Assembly (NCBI RefSeq): GCF_031348265.1
Contig: NZ_CP133771.1
Coordinates: 4,216,001-4,280,000, forward strand
Direction: 5' to 3'
DNA: 64,000 nt
Source: Streptomyces collinus
Lineage (GTDB): Bacteria; Actinomycetota; Actinomycetes; Streptomycetales; Streptomycetaceae
The position numbers were made by a program, and so were the translations under genes. How positions within the stretch are numbered: position 1 is the first letter of the stretch; each line of letters starts with the position of its first letter. This document shows positions 16,240 to 24,527 of this stretch, piece after piece. The notes under the pieces were generated by a model. The model searched no databases. It had not been told where the DNA came from and saw only the letters and a list, made by a program, of their open reading frames with translations.

Positions 16240-17523
16240 ATGCGCACGCCGGGCAGGTGGTGGCGGCACAAGAGCACGCCGGAGAAGGTCGAGACGTACA
16301 CGCGGTGGTCGTTCCACTTCTTCGCGGTGATGGAGTTCTTCTCCGTCGGGGTCACGTCCGTGGCCCCGCTCGGTGCACGGCTGGGCAGTGCCGTGATGCT
16401 GGTGGTGGCCGTGCACGCCGGTCTCTGCTTCGTGACCGTCTCCCGGGCGATCGACTGGACACGAGGCCGCAGGCCCCAGCCCACCGGGCTGCTGTGGACA
16501 CTGGCCTCCGTCACCGCCACCATCGCCGTCGTCGCGCTCGGCATCGCCGAGCACGGGCCCCGGGGCGAGGACGTCGACACCGCCGCCGGTGGCGTCTTCG
16601 GCGTGATCCTGATCTTCGGTCCCGGCATCATCGCGCTCGGCGTCCGCGACCGGCGGCGCGCGTTCGCCATCGCGGGCGGCTTCGCGGCAGGCGCCTGGAC
16701 CGTGGCGTTCGCGCTCGGCGCCCCCCTGCTCACGGCGCTTCTCACGGCACTGATCGTGCTGACCGGCGGCGTGTTCATCGCTTTCACGGCGGTCTTCTCG
16801 ATCTGGCTGCTGAACGCCGTCTACCAACTCGACGAGGCCCGAGAGACCCGGATCCGGCTCGCCGTCGCCGAGGAGCGGCTGAGGTTCGGGCGGGATCTGC
16901 ACGACGTCATGGGGCGCAACCTGGCCGTGATCGCCCTCAAGAGCGAGCTGGCCGTGCAGCTGGCCCAGCGGGGGCGGCCGGAGGCCGTGACACAGATGGT
17001 CGAGGTGCAGCGGCTCGCGCAGGAGTCGCAGCGCGAGGTGCGGGAGGTCGTGCGCGGCTACCGGGAAGCCGACCTCGGCTCGGAACTCACCGGTGCGCAA
17101 GGGGTGCTGGCGGCGGCCGGCATCGACTGCACGGTCGGCGGGGCACCGGTGGCCGGGCTGCCGGGCGCGGTGCAGTCCGCCCTGGGGTGGGTGGTGCGGG
17201 AGGCCGCGACGAACGTCCTGCGGCATGGGGACGCACGGCGGTGTGCGGTGCGGTTGCAGGTGCTGGAGGGGCGTGTGGTGTTGTCCGTGGAGAACGACGG
17301 GGTGAGCGAGGCGGGGAAGGAGCCCGGGGCCGGACCGCCCGGTTCGGGGCTCGCCGGGCTGCGGGAACGCCTGGCGGAGATCGAGGGGACGCTGGAGGCC
17401 GGCCCGGCGGGGCGCGGGCTGTTCCGGCTGACGGCGGAGATCCCGCTGCCGGCACCGTCCGCCCCTCCCGGCGCCGCCCCGGCCGTCGTCGCATCGCGCC
17501 CTGTGAGTGAGGTCACCTCGTGA
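16240..17523 (+). CDS. Sensor histidine kinase, HisKA_3 type
   Basis: A 427-residue kinase. The first 195 residues hold about six hydrophobic spans without a large extracellular loop, so it probably senses the membrane or an intramembrane signal, as kinases paired with ABC exporters often do. The phosphoacceptor is His221 in GRDLHDVMGRNL. The ATPase domain has the N-box VVREAATNVLRHG (about 323-335) and a G-box in GSGLAGLRERL. GGAGGGGGAG precedes the ATG at slightly long spacing. The stop overlaps the regulator start as GTGA. Confidence 0.9.
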   Translation: MRTPGRWWRHKSTPEKVETYTRWSFHFFAVMEFFSVGVTSVAPLGARLGSAVMLVVAVHAGLCFVTVSRAIDWTRGRRPQPTGLLWTLASVTATIAVVALGIAEHGPRGEDVDTAAGGVFGVILIFGPGIIALGVRDRRRAFAIAGGFAAGAWTVAFALGAPLLTALLTALIVLTGGVFIAFTAVFSIWLLNAVYQLDEARETRIRLAVAEERLRFGRDLHDVMGRNLAVIALKSELAVQLAQRGRPEAVTQMVEVQRLAQESQREVREVVRGYREADLGSELTGAQGVLAAAGIDCTVGGAPVAGLPGAVQSALGWVVREAATNVLRHGDARRCAVRLQVLEGRVVLSVENDGVSEAGKEPGAGPPGSGLAGLRERLAEIEGTLEAGPAGRGLFRLTAEIPLPAPSAPPGAAPAVVASRPVSEVTS

Positions 17524-18140
17524 CGGCCGTGGAACCCATCCGGCTCCTGCTCGCCGATGACGAGCACCTCATCCGCGGGGCGCTCGCCGCGCTGCTGTCG
17601 CTGGAGGACGACCTGGTCGTCGTCGCCGAAGCGGCCACCGGGCCCGAGGCGATGGCGATGGCCCGGGCACACAAGCCCGATGTCGCCGTGCTGGACCTCC
17701 AGATGCCCGGGGCCGACGGTGTGAAGGTCGCCACATCGCTGCGGGCCGAACTGCCCGGCTGCCGGGTCCTCATCGTCACCAGTCACGGGCGGCCCGGCCA
17801 CCTGAAGCGGGCGCTGGCGGCGGGGGTGCGGGGCTTCGTGCCCAAGACCGTGAGCGCGCAGCGGCTTGCCGAGCTCATCCGTACGGTGCACGCCGGGAAC
17901 CGGTACGTCGACCCGGAGTTGGCCGCCGACGCGATCGCCGCCGGGGACTCGCCGCTGACCGCGCGGGAGGCCGAGGTCCTGGAACTGGCCGCCGACGGGG
18001 CGCCCGTCGCGGAGATCGCCGAGCGGGCCGCGCTGTCGCAGGGGACCGTACGGAACTATCTGTCGTCGGCGGTGTCGAAGCTCGGTGCGGAGAACCGGCA
18101 TGCGGCCGTGCGGCTCGCGCGGGAGCGAGGTTGGGTATAG
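17520..18140 (+). CDS. NarL/LuxR-type response regulator
   Basis: A 206-residue two-component regulator. The receiver domain has acidic residues in LLADDEH, the phosphorylation site Asp59 in VAVLDLQMPG, a Ser-rich switch VTSHGR and Lys in FVPKTVS. The C-terminal LuxR helix-turn-helix spans about 140-200 (LTAREAEVLELAADGAPVAEI). It is translationally coupled to the kinase (GTGA) and most likely controls the ABC genes upstream. Confidence 0.93.
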   Translation: MTAVEPIRLLLADDEHLIRGALAALLSLEDDLVVVAEAATGPEAMAMARAHKPDVAVLDLQMPGADGVKVATSLRAELPGCRVLIVTSHGRPGHLKRALAAGVRGFVPKTVSAQRLAELIRTVHAGNRYVDPELAADAIAAGDSPLTAREAEVLELAADGAPVAEIAERAALSQGTVRNYLSSAVSKLGAENRHAAVRLARERGWV

Positions 18141-18162
18141 TGGTTCTCGCGCCACGGCGCAT

Positions 18163-18235
18163 GCGAACGTAGCTCAGTTGGTAGAGCGCAACCTTGCCAA
18201 GGTTGAGGTCGCGAGTTCGAACCTCGTCGTTCGCT
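18163..18235 (+). tRNA. tRNA-Gly(GCC), second copy
   Basis: Nearly identical to the copy at 14242-14314, differing in a compensated acceptor pair (GCGAACG with CGTTCGC). The anticodon loop is TTGCCAA and D and T loops are normal. It lies 22 bases after the response-regulator gene and is followed by a terminator. Confidence 0.96.
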
Positions 18236-18237
18236 CC

Positions 18238-18266
18238 AAGGCCCCCCGGTTCCGGCCGGGGGGCTT
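18238..18266. terminator. Terminator between tRNA-Gly and purC
   Basis: AAGGCCCCCCGG pairs with CCGGGGGGCTT across a six-base loop, followed by TTCTTC on the plus strand. It lies between convergent transcription units and can serve both. Confidence 0.8.
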
Positions 18267-18283
18267 CTTCGTGCGCTACTTCC

Positions 18284-19183
18284 TCACGCCCAGCTCGTGC
18301 CGGTCAGGCGCTCGTACGCCTCGACGTACTTGGCGCGGGTGGCGTCGACGACCTGCTGCGGCAGGGCGGGCGGGGGCTGCTCGCTCTTGCGGTCCCAGCC
18401 CGACTCCGGCGAGGTCAGCCAGTCCCGGACGAACTGCTTGTCGTACGACGGCTGCGCACGGCCCGGCTGCCACTGGTCGGCCGGCCAGAAGCGGGAGGAG
18501 TCCGCGGTGAGGACCTCGTCCGCGAGGACCAGGTCGTCGCCGTCGAAGCCGAACTCGAACTTGGTGTCCGCGAGGATGATGCCCCGCTCGCGGGCGATGT
18601 CGCGGCCCCGGGAGTAGACGGCGAGGGTCGCCTGGCGCAGCCGGGCCGCGGTGTCCGCGCCGACCTGGCGGGCGACCTCCTCGTAGGAGACGTTCTCGTC
18701 GTGCTCGCCGACGGCGGCCTTGGTGGCGGGGGTGAAGATCGGGGCGGGCAGTTCACTGCCGTCGGTCAGGCCCTCCGGCAGGGCGAGGCCGCAGACCGTG
18801 CGGGTCTCGTCGTACTCGGCGAGGCCCGAGCCGGTGAGGTAGCCGCGGGCCACGCACTCCACGGGCACCATCTGCAGCGACTTGCAGATCAGGGTGCGAC
18901 CCGCCCAGTCGGCGGGGGCGCCCGCGGGCAGTTCCGTGCTCAGGACGTGGTTCGGGACGAGGTCGGCGAGCCGGTCGAACCACCACAGGGAGAGCTGGGT
19001 GAGGATCCGGCCCTTGTCGGGGATCTCGGTCGGCAGCACCCAGTCGTAGGCGGACATGCGGTCGCTGGCGACCATCACGAGGTCGCCCGCCTCGTTGCGG
19101 TACAGCTCGCGCACCTTGCCGGTGTGCAGATGTACCAGGCCCGGAACCTGGATCGGCTCGGGCTTTTCGACGAATCCGGACAC
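18284..19183 (-). CDS. purC: SAICAR synthetase
   Basis: A 299-residue enzyme that joins aspartate to CAIR with ATP in purine synthesis. The N-terminus has GKVRELYRN, the phosphate-binding loop of PurC, followed by SDRMSAYDWVLPTEIPDKG, VPVECVARGYLTGSGL and IILADTKFEFG, all family motifs. It is the longer single-domain PurC form seen in actinobacteria. Upstream on the same strand, 69 bases away, is a DMFase-like gene. Confidence 0.97.
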   Translation of the reverse strand: MSGFVEKPEPIQVPGLVHLHTGKVRELYRNEAGDLVMVASDRMSAYDWVLPTEIPDKGRILTQLSLWWFDRLADLVPNHVLSTELPAGAPADWAGRTLICKSLQMVPVECVARGYLTGSGLAEYDETRTVCGLALPEGLTDGSELPAPIFTPATKAAVGEHDENVSYEEVARQVGADTAARLRQATLAVYSRGRDIARERGIILADTKFEFGFDGDDLVLADEVLTADSSRFWPADQWQPGRAQPSYDKQFVRDWLTSPESGWDRKSEQPPPALPQQVVDATRAKYVEAYERLTGTSWA

Positions 19184-19252
19184 GGTGCCTCCCCGTGGTT
19201 CTGTCCAAGTGGCTCGATTCTCCCGTATCCGGGCCTGATCACGGACAGTGGG

Positions 19253-20728
19253 TCAGTCGCGTTTGCAGATGCGGTCCAGGAGATTGGCGGTGGCTCGCTG
19301 GATGCGCGGGTCGACGTGGCCGGGGCGGTCCAGGGCCGGGGACCAGGCGAACGTTCCTGCCGCGAAGACCCAGGCGCCGGAGGGGGCGCGGTAGAGGGAC
19401 GTCTCCTGGTGGCGGAGGACGCCCTCCTTGTCGTTATACGGGGAGTGGGCGAGCAGCATGCGCTCCTCGTGCTCGGGCAGCTGGGTGCGCGGGAAGTAGC
19501 GGTCGGCCTCGCCCGCCACCAGGTTCTCGATCTCGTCGCCCTCGTGCGCCCCGGTCGCCTCCCACAGCCAGTGCCCGGCGTTACGCACGATCAGCGGGTG
19601 CGGCTCGGGGACGGGCCCGCCGTACTGGATGCCCAGGAGCTGCTGCTCCGCCCGGTCGATCTCCCGCCACAGCACCGGCTTGCCCGGGCCCCGGCGCTTG
19701 CGGCAGGTCAGCAGCCGGTCGGGGACGCCGGACGGGGAGGGGCCGAGCTCCACCTGCCAGTACATGGAGTTGGCGGAGAGGAAGACCAGCGAGGTGCCGG
19801 CGTCGCGGGCCAGCTCCACGGCGCGGCGCATGTCCGCCGACCAGTACTCGTCGTGGCCCGGGAAGACCAGTCCCCGGTAGCGGGCCGGGTCGACGCGGCC
19901 CGCGTGCAGGTCTACGGCGCCGGCGTAGGCGACGTCGTAGCCGTAGCGCTCGGCCCAGCGGATGAAGTCGTAGGCGTGACCGACGTGGAGGGGCAGGCCT
20001 GCGCCCGCGTACGGGCGGTCGAAGGAGACCGTCGTGGCGGCCCCGGACTCGCCGAGCAGCCGGCCCTTCTCGTCCCAGGCGTGGTAGAGGCTGGCGCCGG
20101 TGCGGCCGTCCTCCGGGTAGAGGTTGTAGGCCTGCCAGGTGACGTCGGGCAGCACGAGCAGCAGGTCGGCGGGCTGGTCGTGGCGGACGGTGAAGGGGAC
20201 GTGCGAGCGGTAGCCGTCGGCGGTGGTGAGGACGGCGACGTACGCGCCGACGTTCCAGTACGACGGGACCTGGAGCCGCCAGGACAGCCACCAGTGGTGG
20301 CAGGAGACCGTGCGGTCCGCGGTGAGCGGCGCGGGCTGGACGATGCCGGACAGGCGCGGGCTCGTGGTGATCTTCGCGGCGCCGTCACCGCCGTAGTGGC
20401 CGATGCGGTAGATGTCGACGGCGAACTGCTGGGGCGGGTCGACGGTGATGTGGAAGTCGATGGCCTCGCCGGGCGCGACCGCGCCGGTGGAGGTGAAGCC
20501 CTTGATCTGACGGTGGACGTCGTCGGCCGCGCGGGGGCCGCCCGAGCGGCTGCCCTTCTTCGACGGGTGGGGGGCGTCCTGGTCCACGTACCAGGGGACG
20601 ACCTGGCCCGAGTCGTCGAAGTACGTCACGTTGCCGCGCAGCCACGGAACGGGGCCCTGCCCGAAGGGATCCGTCACGGCGTGCGCCAGCGCTCCCGACT
20701 CCCAGCGGCGGATCTGCTCCGAACCCAT
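19253..20728 (-). CDS. N,N-dimethylformamidase beta-subunit-like protein
   Basis: A 491-residue soluble protein related to the large subunit of dimethylformamidase. It has an N-terminal beta-sandwich region (about 60-180: FTSTGAVAPGEAIDFHITVDPP, IYRIGHYGG) and a C-terminal alpha/beta domain with VLPDVTWQAYN, FDRPYAGAG, VFPGHDEYWSADMRR and SANSMYWQ. The last two segments hold the His, Asp/Glu and Asn residues typical of the family. The small partner subunit is not present nearby, so the true substrate is unknown; it may be any amide. ATG at 20728 follows GGGGAGGGGAAG. There is no signal peptide. Confidence 0.8.
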   Translation of the reverse strand: MGSEQIRRWESGALAHAVTDPFGQGPVPWLRGNVTYFDDSGQVVPWYVDQDAPHPSKKGSRSGGPRAADDVHRQIKGFTSTGAVAPGEAIDFHITVDPPQQFAVDIYRIGHYGGDGAAKITTSPRLSGIVQPAPLTADRTVSCHHWWLSWRLQVPSYWNVGAYVAVLTTADGYRSHVPFTVRHDQPADLLLVLPDVTWQAYNLYPEDGRTGASLYHAWDEKGRLLGESGAATTVSFDRPYAGAGLPLHVGHAYDFIRWAERYGYDVAYAGAVDLHAGRVDPARYRGLVFPGHDEYWSADMRRAVELARDAGTSLVFLSANSMYWQVELGPSPSGVPDRLLTCRKRRGPGKPVLWREIDRAEQQLLGIQYGGPVPEPHPLIVRNAGHWLWEATGAHEGDEIENLVAGEADRYFPRTQLPEHEERMLLAHSPYNDKEGVLRHQETSLYRAPSGAWVFAAGTFAWSPALDRPGHVDPRIQRATANLLDRICKRD

Positions 20729-20765
20729 GGTTGCTTCCCCTCCCCTTGCCCCCGTGGTGGTGCCT

Positions 20766-20806
20766 GCCGGTGTGCTGTGTGCCGGTGTGGTGTGTGCGGT
20801 GTTCTG
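20766..20806. repeat. Short 15-bp tandem repeat upstream of DMFase-like gene
   Basis: GCCGGTGTGCTGTGT (20766-20780) is followed by GCCGGTGTGGTGTGT and a partial third copy. The units lie in the 228-base gap upstream of the DMFase-like gene, where its promoter must be. No further feature is visible in this gap. Confidence 0.5.
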
Positions 20807-20956
20807 CGGTGGGTGCGATGCCTTCGTGCCTATGTGCTTGTCGTATGTCGCAAGCCCTTGCCCTGTGCGCGAACGGTCCCAGCACATCACATAACGCGCG
20901 CACTTCGTCACTGTTCGTTTTGAATTGGCCAGAACCGGAAGTGAGTGCTCCGGTGG

Positions 20957-22768
20957 TCAGCCGAGACGGACGGGCTTCTCCGGGCGTATGCCGAGCTGGG
21001 AGAGCCAGACCCGCAGGGGCGTGGCGTCGCCGTCCTCGATGAGGGTGAGGACCTTGGGTGCCAGATCGGCCGTGCGCTCGCCGTCGATCAGGAGGGTCGG
21101 GCCGTCCAGCCAGTCCAGGCCGGGGGTCGCGCCGGCAGTGTCCATCGCGGCGCAGCAGACCATCGCGGTGAGGTGGTCGGCGAGCAGCTCCCTGGCCGTG
21201 CGCGGGGGCTGGAGGGGGAACAGGGGCAGAGCCCGGTCGTCCCAGAGCGCCGCGGCGTCGGAGGCAGGGGCCGGCGAGGCGGGCGACGGGGCCGCCGGGG
21301 AGGGGGCGGCCTCCTCACGGGCCAGTTCCGCGCTGAGCCGGGCGGCGAGCGTAGCGCTGGGGGCCGTCGTACCGGAGAGGTCCTCGTCGTCGAGGGGGTC
21401 CGGTGCGCCGGGGGCCTGGGGCGGGGTGGTGTCCGGCCCCGAGGCGGCCGGGACTCCTGCGGGGCTGTCGGCCGGGGTGGTCCCAGCCGCCGTCCGTGCG
21501 GTGCCCGGGTCCGCCAGGTGGTCGAGGACGCGGGACAGGGTGGGGGCGCCGGTCGCGGGGGCCGCGGGGCCGGGGGCGGGGCGCACGCCCATGGTGTCCA
21601 GGACGCGGTGCAGCCGGGCCGCGTCGAGGCGCCACTTGCGGTCGACGACCTCGTCCGGATACTCGCTCCAGTCCACCGGCGACCAGTCGGGCCCCGATCC
21701 GGCCGGGCCGCCGTGGAAGAGGAGGGAGGCGGCCTCGTCGACCGTGCCCGGCTCCTCCAGCAGGTCGCAGGCGGGCCGCTCGCCGAGCCGGGACGCGAAA
21801 CCCTCCGCCAGGCGGTCGCGCCGCGACAGCTCCGTGAGCGCCGCGACCACACCGGCGTCCAGCCGGGACGGCCAGCGGCCCATCCGCCAGGCGGGCAGCG
21901 CGACCCGGGTCAGCAGCCGGTCCCAGCCCGCGTACGCCAGGCCCACCTGCTCCTGGGCGACGATCCGCAGCCCGTAATCCACAGCCTGTGCACGCTCCGC
22001 GGCCGCGGCGGCCACGCCCCGCTCCATCTCGGCGGCATGAACGCGGCAACTGCGCAGCAGCAGCCGGGCGACCCAGCCGACCCCGGCGAGCACCGCCCGC
22101 GAGACCGGCTCGCGGCGGGCCGCCGAGGCCACAGCCACCGCGGCGTCCAGGCCCCGGACGAAGCGCCGGGCGGCGGCTATGTCCGGATGGGCCGAGGGGC
22201 CCGTACCGGCGATGACCGGGGCGAGGACCGCGCGCAGCTCGCCGACCCGCATCCACCACAGGAACGGGGAGCCGATGACGAGGACCGGCGCGACGGGGTG
22301 CCGGCGGTGTGCCTGCTTGCCCGCTCCCGCTATGTCGTGGTGCTTCTCGGCCGGGGGCGGGCCGTGAGCCGGGTGCGTGCGGTCCTCCAGCCAGCTGTCG
22401 CAGTCCGGGGTGAGCGCTATCGCCGAGGGCGCGGGGACGTCGAGACGATCGGCGAGGTCGCGCACCATCCGGTACAGGTCGGGAGCCGCCTCCTCGGTGA
22501 CCGGGACGGTCGGGCTCATGGCGGGCCGGGCCCGGGCGACGACCAGGGCGACCCCGGCGGCGGAGAGCAGCACGAGGACCGCGAACGGCGTCAGCACCCA
22601 GCGGGCCGTGTCCCAGACAGGGCCCTCCAGACGGTCGCCGGCGGCGCCCGCGAGCAGGATCACGGCGACGGCGGCCGGCAGCAGGGCGACGGCCAGGGCA
22701 CGGCTGCGGATGCGCAGCACGGCCAGTGCCCGTGCCCGCGCGGCCTGCGCGCCTGCTTCCACACCCAT
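20957..22768 (-). CDS. Membrane protein resembling an M48 peptidase without its active site
   Basis: About 603 residues. Two hydrophobic helices near the N-terminus (about 20-75 of this model) are followed by a soluble region. There, PVLVIGSPFLW...GELRAVLAPVIAGTG matches in pattern the M48 segment that normally ends in a HExxH zinc motif, but the His and Glu are replaced. The C-terminal half contains a Pro/Ala-rich linker and a final globular piece. The start is uncertain: ATG at 22768 is used, while GTG at 22777 or 22789 is possible. It may be a pseudoenzyme; this rests on pattern recognition, not on a search. Confidence 0.65.
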   Translation of the reverse strand: MGVEAGAQAARARALAVLRIRSRALAVALLPAAVAVILLAGAAGDRLEGPVWDTARWVLTPFAVLVLLSAAGVALVVARARPAMSPTVPVTEEAAPDLYRMVRDLADRLDVPAPSAIALTPDCDSWLEDRTHPAHGPPPAEKHHDIAGAGKQAHRRHPVAPVLVIGSPFLWWMRVGELRAVLAPVIAGTGPSAHPDIAAARRFVRGLDAAVAVASAARREPVSRAVLAGVGWVARLLLRSCRVHAAEMERGVAAAAAERAQAVDYGLRIVAQEQVGLAYAGWDRLLTRVALPAWRMGRWPSRLDAGVVAALTELSRRDRLAEGFASRLGERPACDLLEEPGTVDEAASLLFHGGPAGSGPDWSPVDWSEYPDEVVDRKWRLDAARLHRVLDTMGVRPAPGPAAPATGAPTLSRVLDHLADPGTARTAAGTTPADSPAGVPAASGPDTTPPQAPGAPDPLDDEDLSGTTAPSATLAARLSAELAREEAAPSPAAPSPASPAPASDAAALWDDRALPLFPLQPPRTARELLADHLTAMVCCAAMDTAGATPGLDWLDGPTLLIDGERTADLAPKVLTLIEDGDATPLRVWLSQLGIRPEKPVRLG

Positions 22769-22993
22769 TCCGGTCACTACCGACCTCACGCCCTCCCCGT
22801 TGACCTGATGCTGCCCTTGCTCACTCCCCCACTGTGGCACCCGCCACTGACATCGCAATGCCGGTGGGCCAAGTGCCGGAACGCTTGCGCCGCACCCTAG
22901 TTGGGGCTTCGGCCCCCGTCAGCCGGATAGGGCATCGGTCACTCGATGGAATGGCTTTGGGGAGAGGTGGATGACGGAAAGCGAGCATCAGGC

Positions 22994-23107
22994 CCCCACC
23001 TCCCGCATACTTCCGGCCCCGCTCCTCGCGTCGTTCCGGCCCCGCTCCCCACATATTTCCGGCGCCACTCCTCGCATACTTCCGCCCCGCCCTTCGCATG
23101 CGTCAGG
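22994..23107. repeat. Five-unit 23-bp tandem repeat array
   Basis: Units begin at 22994, 23017, 23040, 23063 and 23085. The general form is CCCCGCTCCTCGCATAC plus TTCCGG, with several substitutions and one deletion. The array ends inside the purD terminator. It fills most of the gap between the M48-like gene and purD. Confidence 0.8.
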
Positions 23108-23137
23108 CCCCGGATCCTGAGACGGATCCGGGGCCTG
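23104..23137 (-). terminator. Terminator of purD
   Basis: CAGGCCCCGGATCC (23104-23117) pairs perfectly with 23124-23137 across a six-base loop, 48 bases after the purD stop on the minus strand. Confidence 0.85.
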
Positions 23138-23184
23138 CGGGGTTCATCGGCGGCGGGGTGGTTTCCCCGCTTCGCGTGGGCCGG

Positions 23185-24435
23185 TTACGCGCCCGCCGCC
23201 TTCGCGGCGATGTCCGTGCGGTGCTGGGCGCCGTCGAGGCGGATGCGGCCGACGGCCGTGTAGGCGCGGTCGCGGGCCTCGGTGAGGTCCTCGCCGGTGG
23301 CCGTCACGGACAGGACGCGGCCGCCCGCGCTGACGACGGCGTCCCCCTCCTGCCGGGTCCCGGCGTGCAGCACGTACGCGTGCGGGGCGTCCTGGGCAGC
23401 GACCTCGTCGAGACCGGTGATGGGGTCGCCGGTGCGCGGGGTGCCGGGGTAGTTGTGCGAGGCGACGACGACGGTCACGGCCGCGTCGTCGCTCCAGCGC
23501 AGCGGCTCCAGGTGGGCGAGGTTGCCGGTGGCGGCGGCCATCAGCAGCCCGGCCAGCGGCGTCTTGAGCCGGGCCAGGACGACCTGGGTCTCGGGGTCGC
23601 CGAACCGGGCGTTGAACTCGATCACGCGGACACCGCGGGAGGTGATCGCGAGACCGGCGTAGAGAAGGCCGGAGAACGGGGTGCCGCGCCGCTGCATCTC
23701 GTCCACGGTGGGCTGCAGCACGGTCTGCAGCACCTCGTCGACCAGCTTCGGGTCGGCCCACGGCAGCGGGGAGTACGCGCCCATGCCGCCGGTGTTGGGA
23801 CCCTCGTCGCCGTCCAGCGCGCGCTTGAAGTCCTGGGCGGGCTGGAGCGGGACGACCGTCTCGCCGTCGGTGACGGCGAACAGGGAGACCTCCGGGCCGT
23901 CGAGGTACTCCTCGATGACCACGCGCTCGCAGGCCGCCGCGTGGGCCCGGGCCGCTTCGAGGTCGTCGGTGACGACGACACCCTTGCCCGCGGCGAGCCC
24001 GTCGTCCTTGACGACGTAGGGGGGCCCGAAGGCGTCGAGGGCCGTGTCGGCCTCTTCCGGTGTGGTGCAGACGTACGACCGGGCCGTGGGCACCTCGGCC
24101 GCCGCCATGACGTCCTTCGCGAAGGCCTTGGAGCCTTCCAGCTGCGCGGCCCGGCCGGACGGGCCGAAGACGGGGATGCCCGCCTCGCGCACGGCGTCGG
24201 CGACACCGGCGACCAGCGGGGCCTCCGGGCCGACGACCACCAGCTCCGCGCCGAGACGGGTGGCCAGCGCGGTGACGGCGGCGCCGTCCAGGGCGTCGAC
24301 CTGGTGCAGCTCGGCGACCTCGGCGATGCCGGCGTTGCCGGGGGCGCAGTGCAGCGCGGTGACATCGGGGTCGTGGGACAGGGAGTGGCACAGGGCGTGT
24401 TCGCGGGCGCCGCTGCCGATGACGAGGACCTTCAC
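23185..24435 (-). CDS. purD: Phosphoribosylamine-glycine ligase (GAR synthetase)
   Basis: A 416-residue ATP-grasp enzyme of purine synthesis joining glycine to phosphoribosylamine. The N-terminal [14 protein letters not shown] is the classical PurD start. The ATP-grasp part has [14 protein letters not shown] and [13 protein letters not shown], and the metal/substrate region has [12 protein letters not shown]. Complete at both ends. It reads in the same direction as dnaX, which lies 92 bases upstream. Confidence 0.97.
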   Translation of the reverse strand: MKVLVIGSGAREHALCHSLSHDPDVTALHCAPGNAGIAEVAELHQVDALDGAAVTALATRLGAELVVVGPEAPLVAGVADAVREAGIPVFGPSGRAAQLEGSKAFAKDVMAAAEVPTARSYVCTTPEEADTALDAFGPPYVVKDDGLAAGKGVVVTDDLEAARAHAAACERVVIEEYLDGPEVSLFAVTDGETVVPLQPAQDFKRALDGDEGPNTGGMGAYSPLPWADPKLVDEVLQTVLQPTVDEMQRRGTPFSGLLYAGLAITSRGVRVIEFNARFGDPETQVVLARLKTPLAGLLMAAATGNLAHLEPLRWSDDAAVTVVVASHNYPGTPRTGDPITGLDEVAAQDAPHAYVLHAGTRQEGDAVVSAGGRVLSVTATGEDLTEARDRAYTAVGRIRLDGAQHRTDIAAKAAGA

Positions 24436-24527
24436 GGGGTCAGCCTAACGGGAGGCGCCGGGTTCCCTTTGTGCGGGCCGCCGAGGGGAGGGGGGATCTT
24501 GAGCTGGAGGTTCCTCCAAGGAGGGGG

